Origin: Actinoplanes sandaracinus
GTDB taxonomy: Bacteria > Actinomycetota > Actinomycetes > Mycobacteriales > Micromonosporaceae
Direction of reading: 5' to 3'
DNA: 64,000 nucleotides
Assembly (NCBI RefSeq): GCF_030009775.1
Contig: NZ_JASCTH010000020.1
Location: 141,071 to 205,070 of the forward strand
Shown piece after piece: positions 43,903 to 52,591 of this stretch. Every line of letters begins with the position of its first letter. Positions within the stretch are counted from its first letter, which is position 1. The translations under genes were made by a program, and so were the position numbers. The notes under the pieces are model-generated. The model searched no databases. It was given only the letters and a program-made list of their open reading frames with translations, and was not told the DNA's origin.

Positions 43903-43940
43903 GTAATCGGCGACGCACCTTCAAGTGATCAGGCGGAAAC
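43903..43940 (+). promoter_or_regulatory. GlnR-box-like site before the nitrate reductase gene
   Basis: The elements are GTAAT (43903), CGCAC (43914), GTGAT (43925) and GAAAC (43936), each separated by six bases. That is the a1-n6-b1-n6-a2-n6-b2 spacing of GlnR boxes (gTnAc/GaAAc). The second half-pair fits well; b1 is weak. It lies 45-80 bases before the start codon. Confidence 0.5.
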
Positions 43941-43984
43941 CCCGAGTTCCTAAGTTGGGGCGAACTAAGTGTGAAGGGGTGTCC

Positions 43985-46900
43985 GTGGCTGCCGATGTCA
44001 CCGGAGTGCGAACCGTGTGCGGGTACTGCGGCGTCGGCTGTGGGTTGGTGCTCGACGTCGCACGCCAGGACGACGGCCGCCTCAAGGTCGTCAAGGCGAG
44101 CGGCGACCGCGACCATCCGGCCAACGCCGGCCGCCTCTGCACCAAGGGAGCGACCAGCGTCGACCTGCTCTCCGCGCCCGGCCGGCTGGACACCGCGCTG
44201 ATCCGCGCGAACCGGGGCGCCTCGTTCGAGAAGGCCGGCGTCGACGCCGCGATCAGCGAGACCGCCCGGCGGCTCCGCGCGATCATCGACGAGCACGGAC
44301 CGGACTCCTTCGCCATGTACGTCTCCGGGCAGATGACCCTGGAAGCCCAGTACCTGGCGAACAAGCTGGTCAAAGGCTTCATCGGGACGAACAACATCGA
44401 GTCCAACTCGCGGCTGTGCATGGCCAGCGCGGGCACCGGCTACAAGCTGTCGCTCGGCTCGGACGGGCCGCCCGGCTCCTACGACGACCTCGACCACGCG
44501 GACGCGTACCTGGTGATCGGCTCGAACATGGCCGACTGCCACCCGATCCTCTTCCTGCGGATGATGGAACGGGTCAAAGCCGGCGCCCGGCTGATCGTGG
44601 TCGACCCGCGGCGCACCGCCACCGCCGAGAAGGCCGACCTGTTCCTGCAGATCCGCCCCGGAGCCGACCTGGCCCTGCTCAACGGCCTGCTGCACCTGCT
44701 GGTCGCGGACGGGCACATCGACGAGGAGTTCATCGCGGCGAACACCGAGGGCTGGGAGTCGATGCCCTCGTTCCTCGCCGACTACCCGCCGGACCGGGTC
44801 GCCGCGCTCACCGGCATCCCATCGTCCGACATCCGGACCGCGGCCGAGTGGATCGGCGAGGCCGGGAACTGGGTCAGCCTCTGGACCATGGGCCTCAACC
44901 AGAGCACCCACGGGACGTGGAACACCAACGCCCTGATCAACCTGCACCTGGCGACCGGTGCGATCTGCCGTACCGGAAGCGGGCCGTTCTCGCTCACCGG
45001 CCAGCCCAACGCCATGGGCGGCCGCGAGATGGGCTACATGGGCCCGGGCCTGCCCGGCCAGCGGTCCGTGCTAGCGCCGGCCGACCGGGAGTTCACCGAG
45101 ACCGCCTGGGGCGTGCCGGCCGGCACCCTGCGCACCGACGTCGGCAAAGGCACCGTCGACATGTTCGAGCAGATGGCGGCCGGCCGGATCCGGGCCTGCT
45201 GGATCATCTGCACCAACCCGGTCGCCTCGGTCGGCAACCGCCGAACCGTCATCGCCGGTCTGGAGGCCGCCGACCTGGTCATCACCCAGGACGCGTTTGC
45301 CGAGACCGAGACCAACGCCTACGCCGACATCGCGCTGCCCGCAGCCATGTGGTCCGAGGGCGACGGCATCATGATCAATTCGGAGCGGAACCTCACCCTG
45401 GTCCACGAGGTCGTCCCGGCGCCCGGCGAGGCGCTGCCCGACTGGCGGATCATCGCCCGCGTCGCGGCCGAGATGGGTTACAGCGCGTCGTTCACCTACG
45501 GGTCCGCCGAGGAGATCTTCGCCGAGATCAAGACCTTCACCAACCCGCAGACGGGGTACGACCTGCGCGGCGTCACCTACGAACAGCTCTCCTCCGGCCC
45601 CGTGCAGTGGCCGGCCGCGCCCGGAAGCGGCCGCCGCAACCCGATCCGTTACCGCACCGGCGACGGGACCCTCCGCTTCGCCACCCCCAGCGGCAAGGCG
45701 GTCTTCCACCCCCGGCCGCACGCCGATCCCGCCGAGATGCCCGACGACGACTACCCGTTTGTCCTCAACACCGGCCGCCTCCAGCACCAGTGGCACACCA
45801 TGACCAAGACCGGCAAGATCGCCAAGCTGAACCGGCTCAACCCGGCGCCGTTCATCGAGATCAACTCGATGGACGCGGAATGGTCCGAGATCACCGCCGG
45901 AGACCTGGTGGAGATCGCCTCCCGGCGCGGGCGGGCGGTGCTGCCCGCCGTCGTCACCGACCGGGTGCTGCCCGGCACGTGCTTCGCGCCGATGCACTGG
46001 AACGACCTCTTCGGCGAGTACGTCAGCGTCAACGCGGTCACCAGCGACGCCGTCGACCCGCTGTCCTTCCAGCCGGAGCTGAAGGTGTGCGCGGTGTCCC
46101 TCACCAGGGTCGCCGCCGCTCCCACCCCGCCGGCCGGCCCCGTGTCCGCCGCGAACGGTCTCCCCCCGACACCTTCCGCGAGCGGCCCGCTTCCCGCGCG
46201 TGCGGTGAACGGCCTGTCTCCGGCGCCTGCCGTGAACGGCTTCGCTCCGGCGTCGGCCACGAACGGCCTGCCTCCAGCGCCTTCCTCGGGCGGGCGGGGG
46301 TCGCTGCATGAGCGGCTCGGGCTCGACCCCACACCGCCCACGTTGGACGAGGATCAGCGGCGCTACCTGGCCGGGCTCCTGGCCGGTGCGGTGAACAGGA
46401 CCGAACCACTGGTCCTGCCGGCGAGCGCGCCCTTCGACCCGGCTACCGCCATGTGGGTGAACGGGCTGCTCGCGGGGGTGCTCTCACCCGTACCCACGCC
46501 GGGGTCCTTCTCCGTTTCCCCCGGTTTTTCCGCCGCGCCGCCCGGAGACCGCCTGCAGGTGCTGTGGGCCTCGCAGACCGGCAACGCCGAGGACTTCGCG
46601 CAGACCGTGGCCGGGCGGCTGGCCGAGACCGGACGGCAGGTCACCGTCATCGGCATGGACGGGCCGGCCGCCGACCTGCTCGATCCGGGCGCCGACCTGC
46701 TCGTGGTGACGAGCACGTTCGGCGACGGAGACGCGCCCGACAACGGCAGCACCTTCTGGGACTCCCTCGCCGGCGAAGCGGCGCCGCGCCTGGACGGGCA
46801 GCGGTTCGCGGTGCTCGCGTTCGGCGACTCCACCTACGCCGACTTCTGCGGGCACGGGCGGCGCCTGGACGAGCGTCTGGCCGAACTGGGCGCCGTCCGG

Positions 46901-48592
46901 CTCGCGCCCCGGGCCGACTGCGAGCCCGACTTCGAGGACACCGCCGACGGCTGGCTGTCCTCGGTCCTCGCAGCCCTCACCGCCGCGCCTCCCACGTCAG
47001 TCCCGGCGTCCTCGGGCGGCTCGGGCACCTCGGCGGCGCCCGCCTCCATCACGCCGGATGCTCTGGCCGGGCTGGAAGCGGCAGAGTCGGGACCGGCCGG
47101 CTCGGGGATAGCTGTGACCGCCCCGGCTGGTCCTGGAGTGGCTGTCACCGGCCCGGCTGACGGTGGGATCGATGCTTCCGGCTTGGCTGCTCTGGGGATG
47201 GCTGCGGCCACGTCGGTCGGCTCCGGCGTCGGGTCGACGTCGGCTGGTCCCCGGGTGGCCGCGTCTGGCCTGTCTGCTCCCGGGGCGGCGGCTCTCGAAC
47301 CGTCCGTCGTCGTTCCCGGCGGACCGGCCGATGTGCCGGGGCCGCCCGCCGGAATGGTCGCCGGTTCGATAGCGGTCGCCGTGCCGGGCGCCCTGACCGG
47401 GCGAACCGCTGTGCATGCCGCCGTCGTCGCGTCCGCTGTGCCGGCCGCTGTCATCGCGCCCGCTGTGGCGGCCGGGTCCACCAAGGCCGCGCCGCTGGCT
47501 GCCTCGCTGGTCGGGAACCGGCTGCTCAACCTGCCCGGATCAGCCAAGGAGGTCCGGCAGTTCACCTTCGACACCGGCGGGTTGCTCACCTATCAGGCCG
47601 GGGACGCGCTCGGCGTCTGGCCGGTCAACTGCCCGTCGCTCGTCTCCGAATGGCTCGAGGCGACCGGCCTGGCCGCGGACACCCCCGTCGACCTGCACCG
47701 GGTCGGCGCCGTGCCGCTGGCCGACGCGCTCACCCACCACCTCGACATCACCCGTATCACGACCGGCCTGCTGAGGTTCGTCGCCGAACGCAGCGGCTCC
47801 AGTCACCTCAAGACCCTGCTGCGCGCCGACAACAAGGGCGAACTCGCCAAGTGGACCTGGGACCGCCAGGCCGTCGACGTCCTCGCCGAACACCCGGTCG
47901 ACGCCGCCGCCCAGGACTGGGCCGACGTCCTGAAGAAGCTCCAGCCCCGCCACTACTCGATCAGCTCGACTCCGGTCATCGACCCGGCCCTGGTGAGCCT
48001 GACGGTCTCGGTGGTCCGCTTCGACAACCACCGTGGCCGTCCCCGCAAGGGCGTCTGCTCCACCCACCTGGCCGACGCCCCGGCCGGCGCCGCGGTCCCG
48101 GTCTTCGTGCAGCGCGCACCGCACTTCCGCCCACCGGCCGACCCCAACACCCCGATGATCATGGTGGGTCCCGGCACCGGGGTGGCCCCGTTCCTGGGCT
48201 TCCTCCAGGAACGGCAGTTCACCGGCGCGCCCGGCGGCAACTGGTTGTTCTTCGGCGAACAGCGCAGCGCCACCGATTTCTACTACGCCGAGGAGTTGGA
48301 GGCGTTGCGTGCCGACGGCATCCTCAGCCGCCTCGATGTGGCGTTCTCCCGCGATCAGCGCGCCAAGATCTACGTCCAGGACCGGATGCGGGAGAAGGGC
48401 GCCCAGCTCTGGGCCTGGTTGAAGGCCGGCGCCCACTTCTACGTCTGCGGCGACGCCAGCCGTATGGCCCGCGACGTGGACCAGGCCCTGCACGACATCG
48501 CCGTCAACCACGGCCGCCTGACCCCGGAAGCCGCCACCAGCTACCTCAAGCAGCTAGCCGCCGAGAAGCGCTACGTCCGAGACGTCTACTGA
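43985..48592 (+). CDS. Assimilatory nitrate reductase fused to flavodoxin/FAD/NAD(P)H reductase
   Basis: 1535 residues. The N-terminus has the [4Fe-4S] cysteines CGYCGVGC...CTKG, then the molybdopterin oxidoreductase domain and the C-terminal dinucleotide-binding domain (to about 700). A Pro/Ala linker with NGL/NGF repeats leads to a flavodoxin-like FMN domain at about 855-998 (WASQTGNAEDFA). A low-complexity linker of about 170 residues leads to a sulfite-reductase-type FAD domain (from about 1177) and the NADPH domain (VGPGTGVAPFLGFLQ), ending YVRDVY. One chain thus carries electrons from NAD(P)H to nitrate in the cytoplasm. This bifunctional form is known in actinomycetes. The start is GTG 43985, five bases after GAAGGGG; upstream in-frame codons overlap the GlnR-like site. 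Confidence 0.88.
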   Translation: MAADVTGVRTVCGYCGVGCGLVLDVARQDDGRLKVVKASGDRDHPANAGRLCTKGATSVDLLSAPGRLDTALIRANRGASFEKAGVDAAISETARRLRAIIDEHGPDSFAMYVSGQMTLEAQYLANKLVKGFIGTNNIESNSRLCMASAGTGYKLSLGSDGPPGSYDDLDHADAYLVIGSNMADCHPILFLRMMERVKAGARLIVVDPRRTATAEKADLFLQIRPGADLALLNGLLHLLVADGHIDEEFIAANTEGWESMPSFLADYPPDRVAALTGIPSSDIRTAAEWIGEAGNWVSLWTMGLNQSTHGTWNTNALINLHLATGAICRTGSGPFSLTGQPNAMGGREMGYMGPGLPGQRSVLAPADREFTETAWGVPAGTLRTDVGKGTVDMFEQMAAGRIRACWIICTNPVASVGNRRTVIAGLEAADLVITQDAFAETETNAYADIALPAAMWSEGDGIMINSERNLTLVHEVVPAPGEALPDWRIIARVAAEMGYSASFTYGSAEEIFAEIKTFTNPQTGYDLRGVTYEQLSSGPVQWPAAPGSGRRNPIRYRTGDGTLRFATPSGKAVFHPRPHADPAEMPDDDYPFVLNTGRLQHQWHTMTKTGKIAKLNRLNPAPFIEINSMDAEWSEITAGDLVEIASRRGRAVLPAVVTDRVLPGTCFAPMHWNDLFGEYVSVNAVTSDAVDPLSFQPELKVCAVSLTRVAAAPTPPAGPVSAANGLPPTPSASGPLPARAVNGLSPAPAVNGFAPASATNGLPPAPSSGGRGSLHERLGLDPTPPTLDEDQRRYLAGLLAGAVNRTEPLVLPASAPFDPATAMWVNGLLAGVLSPVPTPGSFSVSPGFSAAPPGDRLQVLWASQTGNAEDFAQTVAGRLAETGRQVTVIGMDGPAADLLDPGADLLVVTSTFGDGDAPDNGSTFWDSLAGEAAPRLDGQRFAVLAFGDSTYADFCGHGRRLDERLAELGAVRLAPRADCEPDFEDTADGWLSSVLAALTAAPPTSVPASSGGSGTSAAPASITPDALAGLEAAESGPAGSGIAVTAPAGPGVAVTGPADGGIDASGLAALGMAAATSVGSGVGSTSAGPRVAASGLSAPGAAALEPSVVVPGGPADVPGPPAGMVAGSIAVAVPGALTGRTAVHAAVVASAVPAAVIAPAVAAGSTKAAPLAASLVGNRLLNLPGSAKEVRQFTFDTGGLLTYQAGDALGVWPVNCPSLVSEWLEATGLAADTPVDLHRVGAVPLADALTHHLDITRITTGLLRFVAERSGSSHLKTLLRADNKGELAKWTWDRQAVDVLAEHPVDAAAQDWADVLKKLQPRHYSISSTPVIDPALVSLTVSVVRFDNHRGRPRKGVCSTHLADAPAGAAVPVFVQRAPHFRPPADPNTPMIMVGPGTGVAPFLGFLQERQFTGAPGGNWLFFGEQRSATDFYYAEELEALRADGILSRLDVAFSRDQRAKIYVQDRMREKGAQLWAWLKAGAHFYVCGDASRMARDVDQALHDIAVNHGRLTPEAATSYLKQLAAEKRYVRDVY

Positions 48593-48654
48593 CCACACCC
48601 GCCACCCCTACCCCCAGCCGTAGCTGCAGACCGAGCAGATGTGGTGCCTCACCC

Positions 48655-48784
48655 TGGCCAGTCTGCTGCTCCACCGACTACCACGGCCTCGGCGTGGCCG
48701 CCCTGCGCCGGACCGTCCGCCAGGTCGACGACGAGGTCCTGGCGCGCATCTGGCCCACCCACCACGAGAACGTGATCGGGCTGA
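48655..48784 (+). pseudogene. Possible relic of a Tn3-family transposase
   Basis: A stretch reads YHGLGVAALRRTVRQVDDE then VLARIWPTHHENV, preceded in another frame by TLASLLLHR. The DDEVLARI.P.HHENV pattern resembles a segment of actinobacterial Tn3-type transposases, as far as can be judged by eye. It has no start or end of its own and needs a frameshift to join its parts. It lies against the 3' end of the RHH gene. Confidence 0.35.
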
Positions 48785-49468
48785 TCAAGCGGTGTCGAGA
48801 CCAGGCCCTTGTCCGGGTCCGTTTCGGCGCAGTTCTCCCAGCTCGGCGGCGAGACGCCGGACTTCCTCGTCGAGCCGGGCGAAGGCGTCGGGTTGCACTT
48901 CAGGTTTCCCGTGCTGGTGGGTCCACGGGTTGGCGATCATGCGTTCGACCTGTTGGCGAAGTAGCCGATCGGTGATGCCCAGCACGGCGAAGATGTCGTG
49001 CGCCGGTGCTCCGTCCGCTGCCATGGCGATCACTACGTGCTCGGTACCGATGTGGTCGTGCCGCATGTCCAAGGCGACCTTGAATGCGTTGGCGAGCGCT
49101 TCGAGGGCGTCGGGCGCGAGGGCACCGGTGCCTTCCGGGCCCTGCGGGATGTTGGGGGCCGGCAGGTCGACGCCAAGGGCTTGGACGGCTCGGGCGCCGA
49201 GGTTCTCCCCGTCTTTGAGGATGCCGCACAGCAGGTCGAGCGCGGAGACGTCACGTCCCTGACCGGCGCGCAGTGTTCGCTGGCTGTCGATGATGGCGGT
49301 GAGGCGCGGGGTGAAGTGTCCCTGTCCTGTGCTGCTCAGCTGTCCCAGCTTGGCCAGTGCCGACTGCAGCGCTGATTGGCAGACCGCGGAGACCGACAGT
49401 CCGGCCGCTCGGACGGCTCGTTCCAGATCGTCCGGGAGATACACGTTGACTTTGCCCATGCGCCCCAT
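48785..49468 (-). CDS. Ribbon-helix-helix protein with Clp N-terminal domain
   Basis: 227 residues. An N-terminal ribbon-helix-helix (GKVNVYLPDDLERAVRAAGL then SVSAVCQSALQSAL) should bind DNA as a dimer. It is followed by two Clp-R-like repeats: FTPRLTAIIDSQRTLRAGQG with DLLCGILKDGENLGARAVQAL, and DMRHDHIGTEHVVIAMA with VLGITDRLLRQQVERMI. No AAA domain is attached. Similar proteins occur in Streptomyces as putative regulators. A coiled acidic tail ends the protein. The start is ATG 49468 or 49459. Tandem 12-bp repeats directly upstream suggest autoregulation. It is divergent from the beta-lactamase-fold gene. Confidence 0.75.
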   Translation of the reverse strand: MGRMGKVNVYLPDDLERAVRAAGLSVSAVCQSALQSALAKLGQLSSTGQGHFTPRLTAIIDSQRTLRAGQGRDVSALDLLCGILKDGENLGARAVQALGVDLPAPNIPQGPEGTGALAPDALEALANAFKVALDMRHDHIGTEHVVIAMAADGAPAHDIFAVLGITDRLLRQQVERMIANPWTHQHGKPEVQPDAFARLDEEVRRLAAELGELRRNGPGQGPGLDTA

Positions 49469-49472
49469 ACTA

Positions 49473-49515
49473 TAACCCCATGCATAACCCTTCAAGTAAC
49501 CCGTCACATAACCCC
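49473..49515. promoter_or_regulatory. Four TAACCC direct repeats with exact 12-bp period
   Basis: TAACCC stands at 49473, 49485, 49497 and 49509. The first and fourth units continue as TAACCCCAT. The array occupies the divergent gap and the first codons of the rightward gene. Tandem direct sites of this length are what RHH repressors use; the RHH gene starts five bases away. Confidence 0.65.
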
Positions 49516-50841
49516 ATCCAGGCGTTGGCGGCTGACCCGCAGGGGACGGCCGAGCGGCTGGCCGGACTGCCGACGGTTGCCGGGGTACAGGTGGCATGCC
49601 TCAACGCCGGAAAGCTGACGGTGGGGACGGCCGGTGTGGCCGATGTGGCCTCACGGGAGCCGGTGACCGGCGCGACGCGGTTCCGCATCGGGTCGATCAC
49701 CAAGCTGCTCACAGCCGACCTGGTGGTGTGCGGTGTGCAAGCGGGGCGACTTCGGCTCGATGACCCGGTAGGCAGGTTTCTGCCCGGCGTCCGGGAAGGG
49801 GTTCTCGTGGGCCATCTGCTGTCACACTCCTCCGGCCTGGACGCCGGTGACCTGTTCGTGGATACCGGCGACGGTGACGACGCGATCGCGCGTTACGCCG
49901 AGATGGTGCGCAGCGCCGGGTCGCTCTTCTCACCAGGCGCAACGTTCTCCTACTGCAACGGAGGCTTCGCGCTTGCCGGACGGCTGGCCGAGGTGGTGCT
50001 GGGCCAACCGTGGCGGGCCGCGATGCGCACGCTGGTGTTCGACGAGGCCGGCCTGGCGGAGACGGACTTCGTGACCGGCACGGCCGCCGAGCACGATCTC
50101 GGCACCGCCCGCGGCCACACGGTGCGCGACGGCGACCTGATAGCCCTGCCGCGCCGCATCGACAATCCGATGTGCACCCGCGGTCTCGACCCGGCCGGCG
50201 GCACCCTGGTGTCGACCGCAGCCGACCTCGGCCGATTCCTGCGGTGGCATCTCGATTCACCGGGTACCGAGGTGATGCGCACCTTGCACGCGCCCGCCCC
50301 CGGCGGTGTGCCGACCATGCTCGGCGCTGGCCTCGGATGGATGGTCTGGGCGAACGCCGCCCAGACCAGTGTCCGGATCGGTGGCGCCAATCCCGGCCAG
50401 TCCGGCATCCTCGCCGCCGACCCGATCAGCGGGACCGCCGTCGTCGTGCTCACCAACTCCGACCAAGGGATCAACGCAGTCAACGCACTTCTCGACGCGC
50501 CCGGGCCGATCCCGAGCGGCGTGACCGAAGCGGCACCGGTCGACCTGTCGCACTATGCCGGCCGATATACCTCCCACGCCCTCACCATCGAGATCACCAC
50601 CGCAGGCGGCGGCCTGCTCGTCCGAGCGCCCGGGCATCCCGACATTGCCCTGGCACCGCGCGACCGTCAGACCTTCGACTCGCCAGCCGGCCCTATCGCC
50701 TTCCTCGACTTCGACGACCAGGGCGTGCCGACCCTTCTGCGATGGCGGATGCGGGTCATGCGCCGGATCATGCCGGGAGATTCCACTCGGCAACTCGCGT
50801 CGGGTGTTGATGCGTCATCGGTGGCAGAGATGGGCGGCTGA
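49480..50841 (+). CDS. Serine hydrolase, class C beta-lactamase fold
   Basis: 453 residues. The SxxK motif is in RIGSITKLL, the YxN motif in SYCNGGF, and LSHSSGLDAGD is the usual intervening stretch. The third motif region is near GGANPGQSG. A beta-barrel-like C-terminal domain starts at LSHYAGRYTSHALTIEI. Family members include esterases, D-aminopeptidases and PBP-like enzymes. No signal peptide is seen, so it is probably cytoplasmic and not a resistance beta-lactamase. ATG 49480 places the HNPS/SNPS/HNPI repeats of the operator array at its N-terminus. A start a few codons later would also be compatible. Confidence 0.78.
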   Translation: MHNPSSNPSHNPIQALAADPQGTAERLAGLPTVAGVQVACLNAGKLTVGTAGVADVASREPVTGATRFRIGSITKLLTADLVVCGVQAGRLRLDDPVGRFLPGVREGVLVGHLLSHSSGLDAGDLFVDTGDGDDAIARYAEMVRSAGSLFSPGATFSYCNGGFALAGRLAEVVLGQPWRAAMRTLVFDEAGLAETDFVTGTAAEHDLGTARGHTVRDGDLIALPRRIDNPMCTRGLDPAGGTLVSTAADLGRFLRWHLDSPGTEVMRTLHAPAPGGVPTMLGAGLGWMVWANAAQTSVRIGGANPGQSGILAADPISGTAVVVLTNSDQGINAVNALLDAPGPIPSGVTEAAPVDLSHYAGRYTSHALTIEITTAGGGLLVRAPGHPDIALAPRDRQTFDSPAGPIAFLDFDDQGVPTLLRWRMRVMRRIMPGDSTRQLASGVDASSVAEMGG

Positions 50842-50858
50842 TACGGCCAGCCGATCGC

Positions 50859-50901
50859 CCGACGTAGCGGGCGGCGCGCCGAGCGCCGCCCGCTACGTCG
50901 G
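50859..50901. terminator. Bidirectional terminator with perfect 18-bp stem
   Basis: CCGACGTAGCGGGCGGCG and its exact reverse complement flank a seven-base loop in the gap between two convergent genes. Confidence 0.85.
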
Positions 50902-50934
50902 CGCGGAAGAGGTAGGCCCCTGCGAAGCTGGAGA

Positions 50935-51363
50935 TCAGCTGTCGGCAGGCAGCTTGCTCTCAGAGCGAGCGTCCAGGCGTTCGTACCGTTGCCGGGCAGC
51001 CTGCGCCGTGTTCAGGCCGAGACTGAAGGCAATGTCTTGCCAGGTCATGCCCATGCTCCTGGCGATGGTGAGCAGAAGCAGCTCGGTCGAGTCGAGCTCA
51101 GCTCGCATACCCGGCACGAGAGTCAGTGCAGCGACGAGGTCGTCGTGGTCAATGGCTGGCTCCTCCGCCTCCGGGCGGATGGAGCCGCCGGCCAGTCCCG
51201 CCACGAGCCGAACCACCTCATGGGGGGCCGGCATGTCGGGATGAATCTGCCGCGCTCGACGCGCGGCATCGGCGGCATGCCGCTCGGTGAGATGCGTCAG
51301 AGCGTGATAGGCGCGTTCGGCGCGTTGCGCACGGGAATCGAGCTGGGTGAAGACAGTAGGCAT
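50935..51363 (-). CDS. Helix-turn-helix protein of unknown role
   Basis: 142 residues from ATG 51363 (ATG 51381 or TTG 51399 would extend it). The N-terminal half is helical with many Arg/Ala/Glu residues. The C-terminal MTWQDIAFSLGLNTAQAARQRYERL is a sigma-factor-like helix-turn-helix seen in a group of small actinomycete DNA-binding proteins. The start codon falls inside one of two GCATGC palindromes that are 11 bp apart, a possible self-regulating site. Confidence 0.65.
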   Translation of the reverse strand: MPTVFTQLDSRAQRAERAYHALTHLTERHAADAARRARQIHPDMPAPHEVVRLVAGLAGGSIRPEAEEPAIDHDDLVAALTLVPGMRAELDSTELLLLTIARSMGMTWQDIAFSLGLNTAQAARQRYERLDARSESKLPADS

Positions 51364-51377
51364 GCCGACAGCATGCC
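51359..51377. promoter_or_regulatory. Two GCATGC palindromes 11 bp apart at the HTH gene start
   Basis: GGCATGC is present in both halves of GGCATGCCGACAGCATGCC. The spacing of one helical turn suggests a protein-binding site. The evidence is composition only. Confidence 0.35.
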
Positions 51378-51424
51378 TCATTAAACGACATGTTTTCAAC
51401 AGAAAGTTGAAAGCACTTCAAGCG

Positions 51425-52186
51425 AGGTTACGCCTCTCCTGCAGTCGCGACTGGACGCCCTCGCCGCGCACGGCATCCCGCGCGACAAGATCTTCTCCGA
51501 GAAGATCTCCACCCGGGTCCGGGTGCGACCGCAGTTCGAGGCAGCCCTCGCGCTGGCCCGGCAGATCAAAGCCCACGCCCCGCACTGCCGAGTCATCCTC
51601 ACCGTCAACGAGATGAAACGCCTCGGCCGCGACGCCGCCGAACTCACCGCCCTGGCCGACCACCTCAGCGCACACGGCCTAGTCCTGGAGATGCTCGCCG
51701 GCCCGCTACCCGGCCTCTACGACCCGGCCGGCTCCGGGCGCATGCTGTTCGCGTTCTTCGCCGCGATGGGCGAAACCGAACGAGAGAACATCCGCGAAGC
51801 CACCCTCGAAGGCCTCGACGCCGCAGCCCGCAGAGGCAAACACGGCGGCCGACCCGCCGTCATCACCCCGGACATGCTGCACACCGTGCTACGGCCGGCG
51901 CGCCGCCGGAGAGACCGTCGAGCAAATCCGGCCGGACCTGTTCATCCCCACCGGCAAACGCACCGGCCGCAACCCCAGCGTCGCCAGCATCTACCGCGCG
52001 CTCGCCGCGCATGAGAAGGCCCAGGCATATCCGGACGCCGTCGAGCAGGCCCGAACCGAGCACGCCCAGCGCGCCGGCGCCGACCTTCCGGCGAACGTGC
52101 GACCCCGGCCCGCTCGCGTCCTCGACCCCATCGACCCCGAGCTGGCCGCCCGGATCCAGGGCCGCCCTCTCGACCGGCTCGCGTAG
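51425..52186 (+). pseudogene. Serine recombinase (resolvase family), truncated and frameshifted
   Basis: The frame begins inside a resolvase N-domain (LDALAAHGIPRDKIFSEKIS, then the NEMKRLGRDAAELTALADHL and ETERENIREATLEGLDAAAR helices). The part with the catalytic serine is missing. Near 51896 one extra base in CTACGGCCGGCGCG breaks the frame. Removing it restores RRAAGETVEQIRPDLFIPTG and a helix-turn-helix tail that ends at TAG 52184-52186. It is therefore dead in two ways. It belongs to the small recombinases linked with Tn3-type transposons in actinomycetes. Confidence 0.75.
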
Positions 52187-52591
52187 CCGCGGACGGGCCT
52201 ACGGCTGGCGCGCCCAAGCCCACCCGGCCGTCGTCCCCCCGCCCCGAATGCCCCAGAGCCGGCCGGTGGTTGCCACATGCCCGCCGTGGTGCAGCCCCCG
52301 AATCGGCGGTCGGTGAGGTGGCTTGACTACGGCTGGCGAGTTCTGCGGTGTCCCGGCCGTAGTGGAGGCCTGGAGTGGGCGGTTGGTGGGGTGGCTGGGC
52401 GACGGCTGGGGGTCTGGGCGGGTCGGGTTGGTGGCTGGGCTCAGGGGCGTGTCGGGATGGTGGGTGCGGTGGTGGGTTGTGCTGCCGGGTGCTTCGACGC
52501 CTGCATCCGGCTTCGGCACGTCGCGGTTGTCGTGGAGCGCGTGACGGTGAGGTGCGGATCGCGCCTCACCGTCACACGCCGCGGCTGGCGG
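52187..52591. other. G-rich intergenic region
   Basis: No gene is seen. The plus strand between about 52300 and 52480 is strikingly G- and T-rich with many GGG/GGTGG runs, which could fold into quadruplexes. A terminator hairpin lies at its right end. Confidence 0.5.
52539..52578 (-). terminator. Hairpin after the large membrane protein gene
   Basis: GTGACGGTGAGG and CCTCACCGTCAC form a perfect 12-bp stem just beyond the stop of the leftward gene at 52592. Confidence 0.75.
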
